Assembly: GCA_943736015.1 (NCBI GenBank)
Contig: OX031069.1
Span: forward strand, 25,611,235-25,675,234
Reading direction: 5' to 3'
DNA length: 64,000 nt
Source: Tridacna crocea
Lineage: Eukaryota; Mollusca; Bivalvia; Cardiida; Cardiidae
How positions within the stretch are numbered: position 1 is the stretch's first letter; each line of letters opens with the position of its first letter. The notes beneath the pieces are model-generated. The model saw only the letters and a list, made by a program, of their open reading frames with translations, was not told where the DNA came from and ran no database searches. Both the position numbers and the translations under genes were made by a program. Positions 58,901 through 64,000 of the stretch are shown one piece after another.

Positions 58901-61900
58901 CTAATTACAATAGTTTTATTTCATCAAAAGGTTTAAAAATTAGAATCACGCTATAAAACTAATATTTCTGAAATTCTGAAGCCGACGGAAATAAACCCAG
59001 TTAAACTCAAAGTTTCTCAGACAAATGAGTTTTTCTGTCGCACTCAGATACATAATTGGAAACGCATGTTAAAATACACTGGGTCGTGGCAATACTGATT
59101 TTTGATTGAAAATAGCTTCACTTGCCCATAGATTTCTATTGGCGCAATAATACAATATTTTGTCTTCTGATCATTAGGTCCTGGGCTTTTTTGTTCCAAA
59201 ACCAGTTCGTCCCATGGCTTGTTAATCCTATGATTGCACGCTACTTGATTTGGCATGCATATTTATAGATTGAAATAATTGATCGTAATGTTGGGAACTA
59301 CATGTTAACGACCAAGGATATTTCAAAAGCACAGTTTTCAGGTAAAAACTTAATTTTATTCCATGTAATCACATGGTTTCTCTCTATCCATCATGCATTC
59401 TTCTGTCAAGGGAAGTGACTCCTGGCTCGTTATGATCAAAGGGAGACCATGAATACACAAATAACCCTAACTTTGTCATTAGTTCTCTACCTTCAGCCTA
59501 AAAAAAGTATCCATTTGCATAGTAGGTTGACCTTCAAGCCAATATTTGAATAATATTTTTTTTTCCAAATTATCATTTCCACACAATGGCTTCTTCCACA
59601 AATACCACTTCAGCGTTCTCAATGCTTTGATTTATTACCGACTTCGGTCTGCGGCTTTATACTGTGCAACAAGCACTTCGCCATCGTCCTGGATCCCGAC
59701 ATCAGCTGCCACCCTGGTTTCAAATGAAGCTGAGTCCTGGGTACCAATATCATAGAACTGATAGATGCCGGACTGCTCGATTACCTGACAAGCCTGAAAA
59801 GTTAAAATACAAGAAATTATTGATGCATAACATCAAAGGCGCCGCAAATCAGTTGTTGCTGAAAAAGGGTACATTGCAGAGGGTTAAGTTTTTAGGCCAA
59901 GGGCATCTCTTGAACAAACTTCGTGGTGATACAACATGACAAATGTTTCAACTCTGGGCCATCTGGGTTTAGACAAGAAGATTTTTACCGTTTGCACCAT
60001 TTAAGGCATTGTGTTAATCCCGAGTATTAACAACATTGCGGAAGAACCATTTTGAAAACAATGAGAAAGAAGGAGAAAATAGTAACCGCATTCGAACTAT
60101 CGTCTGCAAATTCTCTCAAGAGTCTAAAATAATGTTGTTTGGAAAAGAGTTAAAGTATAAGAAAGAGTCATGGGTTTGCAACGCGAATTAGTTTCAGTTC
60201 AGTTTCAGTTTTTAAAGAACACAACGAAAACGTGGCCTCCATCCAGAAAAAAAAAAATCATCGCATTTTAAATTGACCTGTGTAAATTTACGAAGAAATC
60301 GTTGAGAAATGAACTGCAAAGTCCTACACAATCTTTAGAGGGGAAATTAAAACTTAAAAAAGACAGAACAGGTAATGGTAAAACACAATCATAGATTTTC
60401 TTCGGCGAAATTAAACATAATTTCAGCTGGAGCTATGTACAAAAGCAGCTGTCATTCGGCAAACAGCACAACCCACCATGACAGTTTGTGGACAAACTGT
60501 TAAAATGTAGTACCAGGTTTGGTTAATCCAATCAGAAGTTCGGTTACTTTCAAATTTAGAAAACTTTGGAGATTTATGCAATGAGAATGTTCTTGAGAAT
60601 GGTTTGTGATTGCAGACTCTGTCCCTTTAAGAAATACCACACAAGTAGCAATGTGTAGCCTGGTACAGGTATTTGTTGATATATTGTGCGGCCATATCGA
60701 CATGTGGTTCAGTAGCTCAGTTGGTCAGAGTGCAGGAACGGTATTCCTGAGGCCCTGGGTTCGAATCCCGGTCTAGACGCGATATTTCACCAAATATCTG
60801 TTGCCGGCTACATCCACCTGTTACATTTGGCGCCCACCGTAAATAACCCTCGATGTGGATGGCTATTGCTTAGGCACCTCGAGAACGTTTCACAATTTTT
60901 CTTTGCCTAAAGAATTTGGGACAAATTCTTAATTTGGAAGGGGTATGTGTAGTCGGGTACAGGTATTTGGTGATATATCGTGCGGCCATATCGACATGTG
61001 GTTCGGTAGCTCAGTTGGTCAGAGTGCAGGAATGATATTCCTGAGGCCCTTGGTTCGAATCCCGGTCGAGCCGCAATATTTCACCAAATATCTGTTGCCG
61101 GCTACATCCAAGTCATCTTCGCGAGCCAAGTTTACGATCACTACGTGGATCTTACCTAGGTTTATTGAGCCCGATTTCGAGATTCCTGCGATGCGCCCTC
61201 TATTGGATGCTGGTCATTACCCCCCTTTACATCATATTTCTAAAAGCCAATGAAATATCGTTTTACAAACCGCTTACGAATACAAATGAAGCGATAAGCA
61301 GACATCCACGTAGGTTTCCATGTTTACCTTCTATTCGAAAGGTAGCGACCTTGTTCTATTTTTATCAAAGATGAAATGCTACGAGCGATTTCATTCGTTG
61401 CAGCTAGAGCTGGCTGCATCCAATGAAAAAGCGTATGGGGGAATGTAAAAATCAAGCTCTATCCGCCAAGGGTAGAGTAGCGTAGTGAATAGTCAGCCTT
61501 GGCTTGCGAAGATGCATCCAGGTAAGCTAATTCAAGGGATTTGATCAATAGTATTACATAACAGATGCCTAATACTCGGATTGTGCATTCCTTAGTTCTC
61601 TTTGCAAAATTCTAGAGAAAAAAGAAAGGCGAGAAGAATATTTATGTCTACATGTATACACTGCAAGGGAAACGCCGTATAGGCAAAATAATTACAAACC
61701 GCAACGTTTTGGCAGTGGTTTTCGATGGCAGAGGGATCAGTTTCGGTGAAACCTTTGCACGGATTGTAGGAATACATATACCCATCTTGAGCTTGTAGAT
61801 CTTTGTATCTAAGAAAGAGAGAAATATAGGACCTGACATGAGTTGGCTTTTTGAGATAAGATATTATTAAACGAGTCTAGGGAAATGTTATTAAGCGAGC

Positions 61901-63371
61901 CTTTGGCGAGCTTAATAACATTTTCCTTGACGAGTTGAATAAAATTTTATCTCAAACGCCCACGAATGTCAGATTCTTTATATCACAAAACGATATTCCA
62001 CAAAATATAGATCAGATGATGCAAAAAGCATTCATAAATGCACCCACGGCATTTTACATGAGACCCATTAACTTGTATGAAATGCGTACAAAATGATATC
62101 AAAAAATGATGTCACACAAATATGATATCAAACGTGTATAAGATAAGAAAATTCGTAATGGGTATATTACACTGAAAACAAGGGAGATTACGTGATAAAA
62201 ACCATTGTAGCTTTTAAATCAGAATTTGCTAACAAATCTTTGATGATTTAACTGTTTAAAAGAAATTTGCAGGAGACGACCTTAAGTCTAAAGCAAACGA
62301 CACGTTTTCTGGCCCTGATCGTACGTTACGTATATAGCATTTACAGATTAGAAAATTAGCTTGCAACACGCGAAAAGGGACATTCGCGTAAAGTGTCGTC
62401 TCGGATTAGCTAATCCGAAACAAAACTTTCCGTTTTTATCTCATTTCCTGTTTTGCGCGAATCTACTGTGCGACAAAATATAATGTACATTAATTTTGCA
62501 GCTGTAAAGTGCCGTCTAGGATTAGCCTGTGCGGACTGCGCTGGCTGATCCGAGACGACGCTTTACGCAAATGTCCCAATGCCTCTTTTCGCGTGTTACA
62601 AGCCATTTTTTACGTAAAAAGTGGCTCTAGACTCTCGCGTTTGGACGTTTCTTTCAAAGGGTAGATAACATTGTGGAAAAAGGAAATTTCCTTTACCTGC
62701 ATTTGTCTCCCTTTTCCAACGATGAATGCAACCAACCATAAGTATTTCTTCCTCTTTCCACTAATTTTTCGAAGTTTTTTTTTTATCTGTCTCTGTCTGT
62801 CTGTCTGTTTCTCTTTCTATTTGTCTCTCTCCCCCCCCTTCTCTCTCTCTCTCTCTCTCTCTCAGAATGGTTACTGTTAGGTAAAACGTTCAGATTGTGA
62901 AGTGTAAAATTTAAGTGTGATGAAAGTAAACGAGTAAGATGTATAAATAGAGACTAGGCAGATAGCCAACCCATTGGAAATGCCCTTGGAAGATTCGAAA
63001 ACTTTATGGGTAAAGCAGAAAATGCTGGTAACCAGCATTTTTTGCTCTTCCCACAAAGTTTTCAGATCTTCAGAATCCTTTTCTACCCTTCTCACGCAAG
63101 TTATTATTCGACAAAGTACTCGAACTGTGTGGTTTGTGGCATTTTTTAATAATAATTCAAATTCGAAATTTCAAGATATTTTGAGCAGTAATGTAGTAGA
63201 TAACTAGATCAAGATACACTGTACATGTATGGTGAAGAGGTATATATAAGTGGGTAGATAGCCAAGTCACTCACCTCGGCTCGCCATTTCTACCAGCCAG
63301 CGGTTCAAGTTCGATGATACCATCCGGACACTCGCACGAACACGAGGAGCGCCTCGTACATTGAGCACTTT
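55784..63371 (-). CDS. Mannose-6-phosphate-receptor-homology (MRH) membrane protein, 7 exons visible
   Basis: On the minus strand seven small exons join in compatible phase: 63371-63275, 61808-61700, 59793-59639, 58885-58792, 58489-58416, 57103-56977 and 55831-55784. They give about 233 residues to a TAA stop. The lumenal part has the MRH pattern: SCSCECPDGIIELEPL, then YSYNPCKGF, HCQNVA joined to ACQV, FYDIGTQDSASFE, a strand SRQSEVMYVC, and GTPTY joined to RFIIVSPYAC. A single membrane helix follows (GLSAGTIMIIV plus FFSVVAAYLIFGLLY). The cytosolic tail reads KKATGRDLLPNSDLWF, then DGACFIVGRRSYRPV. This resembles the cation-dependent M6P receptor/Atg27-type family, which sorts cargo between Golgi and endosomes. 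The arrangement Arg, Glu, Tyr near SRQS, GEL and PTY fits the ligand residues of true M6P receptors, but that is inference. Exon(s) for the signal peptide should lie beyond the window. Confidence 0.85.
55905..55950. repeat. GA microsatellite
   Basis: (GA)n next to a CACGCA-rich run, in an MRH gene intron. Confidence 0.95.
55975..56201. mobile_element. Hairpin MITE, subfamily C
   Basis: CTTTCCCAAACAAG end and TTGCTCGCAACGAGCAA apex; both TTAA sites are decayed. Confidence 0.8.
56202..56345 (-). mobile_element. SINE family s, decayed
   Basis: It follows the body of the 34531 SINE (CACCTTAACAGCTTATGTCA onward) without a clear head or tail. Confidence 0.5.
56436..56600. repeat. GCGA, GGAC and GGCA microsatellites
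   Basis: Consecutive tetranucleotide runs; spurious Arg/Ser-rich frames arise here. Confidence 0.92.
56692..56949. mobile_element. MITE family b, intact
   Basis: GCTCTGACAAAAGGGGGC to CCTTTTCACAAAGCATGGC with intact GCTTAATGCAT. The hairpin core is GGTCAGCCTGCGCGGACTGC, followed by its complement. Confidence 0.85.
56977..57103 (-). CDS. MRH gene exon 6 (TM helix and tail)
   Basis: The acceptor has a T tract ending ttttttcag; the donor is agg|gtaaat. It encodes FFSVVAAYLIFGLLYKKF and then KKATGRDLLPN, SDLWFSCPGLVR. A hydrophobic helix followed by lysines gives the expected cytosolic boundary. Confidence 0.85.
57156..57210. repeat. CAGG/GCAG microsatellite
   Basis: GGCAAGTAGACAGGCAGG-type repeats. 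Confidence 0.9.
57219..57790 (-). mobile_element. SINE family f split by a GGATCCAGAT-ended element
   Basis: The body at 57219-57372 and tRNA head at 57663-57790 flank an insertion. Confidence 0.7.
57373..57662. mobile_element. Small TIR element inside SINE
   Basis: GCGCGGATCCAGAT at the left and ATCTGGATCCGCC-like at the right (AATCTGGATCCGCC). The target duplication is unclear; G-rich inside. Confidence 0.6.
57802..58030 (-). mobile_element. Hairpin MITE in MRH gene intron
   Basis: A reverse copy with TTAA at both ends. Confidence 0.85.
58158..58410. repeat. GAA, GAG and GAT microsatellites
   Basis: Trinucleotide runs directly beside MRH exon 5; spurious Arg, Met or Ile-rich frames. Confidence 0.97.
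58416..58489 (-). CDS. MRH gene exon 5 (last MRH cysteine, start of TM helix)
   Basis: The acceptor is tctttattttag. It encodes RFIIVSPYACYIPV and then GLSAGTIMII. The donor gt|gtaagc leaves two bases of a Val codon. It lies beside a GAT microsatellite. Confidence 0.82.
58792..58885 (-). CDS. MRH gene exon 4
   Basis: The acceptor is ctctctttttag and the donor tat|gtgagt. One base completes Arg, followed by QSEVMYVCNDQDD and the stretch ending ELPQPGTPTY. The internal ATGGCGG resembles a start site, but the in-phase upstream codons and acceptor favour an internal exon. Confidence 0.8.
59639..59793 (-). CDS. MRH gene exon 3
   Basis: The acceptor is ttttaacttttcag. It encodes 51 residues, ACQVIEQSGIYQFYDIG and then DDGEVLVAQYKAADRS, with donor CG|gtaata. 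Read through, it would hit TAA at once, so it could be mistaken for a terminal exon. The next exon continues the MRH fold. Confidence 0.82.
60010..60155 (+). mobile_element. Internally deleted hairpin MITE
   Basis: The hairpin is collapsed (GGAGAAAATAGTAACCGCATT); right end AAAAGAGTTAAAG. Confidence 0.6.
60660..61104 (+). mobile_element. Tandem pair of tRNA-derived repeat units
   Basis: Two ~287 bp units, each with CATATCGACATGTGG, TAGCTCAGTTGGTCAGAG, GGTTCGAATCCCGG and AATATCTGTTGCCGGCTACA. Confidence 0.75.
61000..61073 (+). tRNA. tRNA-Ile(GAT)-like sequence, probably SINE head
   Basis: A full cloverleaf can be drawn: acceptor GGTTCGG/TCGAGCC, D stem GCTC/GAGT, anticodon stem CAGGA/TCCTG with loop ATGATAT (anticodon GAT, U33 present), and T arm with TTCGAAT. 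GAT is unusual for nuclear tRNA-Ile, and the unit is repeated, so it is more likely a tRNA-derived repeat. Confidence 0.35.
61114..61514. mobile_element. MULE-like MITE, copy 3
   Basis: CATCTTCGCGAGCCAAG to CTTGGCTTGCGAAGATG, flanked by catccaagt and catccaggt (8 of 9 match). Inserted right after the tRNA-derived pair, in an MRH intron. Confidence 0.82.
61700..61808 (-). CDS. MRH gene exon 2
   Basis: The acceptor is ctctctttcttag. One base completes Arg, then 36 codons include DGYMYSYNPCKGF and IENHCQNVA. The donor is GCG|gtttgt, weaker than consensus. It is chosen because it alone joins the next exon in frame to give NVAACQ, the expected MRH cysteine motif. Confidence 0.8.
61830..62220. repeat. 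Dispersed repeat (family g)
   Basis: Inverse of 44050-44690 (TTGAGATAAGATATTATTAAACG onward in reduced form). Confidence 0.55.
62359..62604. mobile_element. MITE family a, both ends
   Basis: Inverted ends GCTTGCAACACGCGAAAAG and CTTTTCGCGTGTTACAAGC. Confidence 0.82.
62782..62864. repeat. CTGT and CT microsatellite
   Basis: CTGTCTGT then CTCTCT runs. Confidence 0.95.
62990..63080. mobile_element. Hairpin core with altered outer arms
   Basis: GAAAACTTTATGGG and CCCACAAAGTTTTC extend the AATGCTGGTAACCAGCATT core. Usual flanks are absent. A partial hairpin is also at 62640-62725. Confidence 0.65.
63275..63371 (-). CDS. MRH gene exon 1 of visible part
   Basis: The acceptor is gactttacag and the donor ag|gtgagt. 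Two bases complete a codon from an unseen upstream exon. It encodes SAQCTRRSSCSCECPDGI and IELEPLAGRNGEP, the first strands of the MRH fold. It ends two bases into an Arg codon. Confidence 0.8.
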
Positions 63372-63624
63372 CTGTAAAGTCAGGCATAGTTAAAAATAAA
63401 AGCGAAATAAACTCTAATATGATCCGCAAGCTTGCCATTTTTAAACATTTATCTATTTGTTAGATACCTAACTCTCTATCTACAAGTATCATTCGTTTCT
63501 AGTATTAGTTCAAAAAGGACTTAATCTATTATCATCTTTTGGTTGATATACGTTGTTTCTACTCTGAATGTATACATTACTTCGTTTTCATTCAATCTCG
63601 TGATACGGCGCTTTCATTTTATCA

Positions 63625-63690
63625 GGGGTCGGTCATAGCTCAGACTGATCTGCAATCAGACAACCCTGGTTTGATCCCTGCTAGCGGCTG
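63625..63690 (+). repeat. tRNA-like sequence, degenerate
   Basis: GGTCATAGCTCAGACTG (box A-like) and GGTTTGATCCCTG (box B-like); probably a SINE head. Confidence 0.35.
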
Positions 63691-63789
63691 CCGGTACATG
63701 GGAGTGTCCTTTAGCAGGGTATTGCATAGTTTCGGTCTAACACTCAGTTGAAACCCTCGATATTTCACTTCATAATGTATCTCTTGGAT

Positions 63790-64000
63790 TTAACCCTTTG
63801 CCACACAATCTCTACTTTTGACAACCATGAGAAAGATGCCTTTAGAAAACATGGGAAAAGGAGAAAATGCTGCTAACCAGCATTTTCTCCATTTCGCACA
63901 ATGTTTTCTACCCATCACAAAACAAATTTTAGACTTTCAATTACTTTTATTCTGTCGTCTGCAAATGCTTCGATTTGGACAAACCTAAAATATTGTCGTT
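63790..64000 (+). mobile_element. Hairpin MITE cut by window end
   Basis: TTAA at the left, full hairpin, right end beyond the window. Confidence 0.85.

Noticed and set aside
59635..59640. Reading MRH exon 3 as a terminal exon with an immediate TAA
   Set aside because: A donor at 59638 and the in-phase next exon continue the MRH fold.
59664..59939. A 91-codon plus-strand frame
   Set aside because: Its left half is antisense to MRH exon 3, which has splice sites and domain support; the right half has no recognised motif or splice context.

Overview
This is eukaryotic nuclear DNA, most likely from a bivalve mollusc. It has small exons with GT-AG introns, animal protein families, AT-rich intergenic DNA and very dense short transposable elements. 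The animal origin is firm. The bivalve guess is an inference from the repeat style (tRNA-headed SINEs, TTAA-flanked hairpin MITEs, a Helentron-like element with a tandem-repeat core). There are no bacterial operons, rRNA genes or CRISPR arrays.

I can support three protein-coding genes. (1) At the left edge, on the + strand, are the last five exons of a class I myosin of the MYO1D group (547-9002). They encode the lipid-binding TH1 tail; the motor and IQ exons lie before the window. (2) In the middle, on the + strand, is a complete two-exon PTF1A-type bHLH transcription factor (36231-40086), with its bHLH domain and both C-terminal tryptophan motifs that bind RBPJ in vertebrates. (3) At the right edge, on the - strand, is a mannose-6-phosphate-receptor-homology (MRH) membrane protein. 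It is split into seven small exons from 63371 down to 55784, all joining in compatible phase. Its signal-peptide exon(s) lie beyond the right edge. These exons are each too short to stand out as open reading frames. A decayed LINE 3' coding fragment is at 52554-52907.

Most of the rest is mobile DNA. One family dominates: roughly 80 recognisable copies or fragments of a ~225 bp element flanked by TTAA, with CCCTTTACCA-like ends and a near-perfect ~65 bp central hairpin. TTAA target duplication suggests a piggyBac-like MITE. The hairpin arms stay complementary even where their sequence has changed: several copies carry private paired substitutions on both arms. Copies also form trains that share one TTAA, and several rearranged copies are broken at the hairpin apex. 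I judge this the most unusual system in the window.

Other elements: a Helentron-like insertion with ten ~167 bp repeats (5201-7140), an hAT element with a perfect 8 bp duplication (14741-16186), three MULE-like MITEs with ~9 bp duplications, several tRNA-derived SINE families, and four MITE groups that share a GCGCAG-type hairpin core. Many are nested, so relative ages can be read off.

Layout: 1-9002 MYO1D tail exons with MITE-filled introns; 9003-36000 intergenic repeats; 36231-40086 PTF1A; 40400-55780 repeats with a LINE fossil; 55784-63371 the MRH receptor gene; the window ends inside another hairpin MITE. The three genes belong to unrelated processes and do not form a functional cluster.
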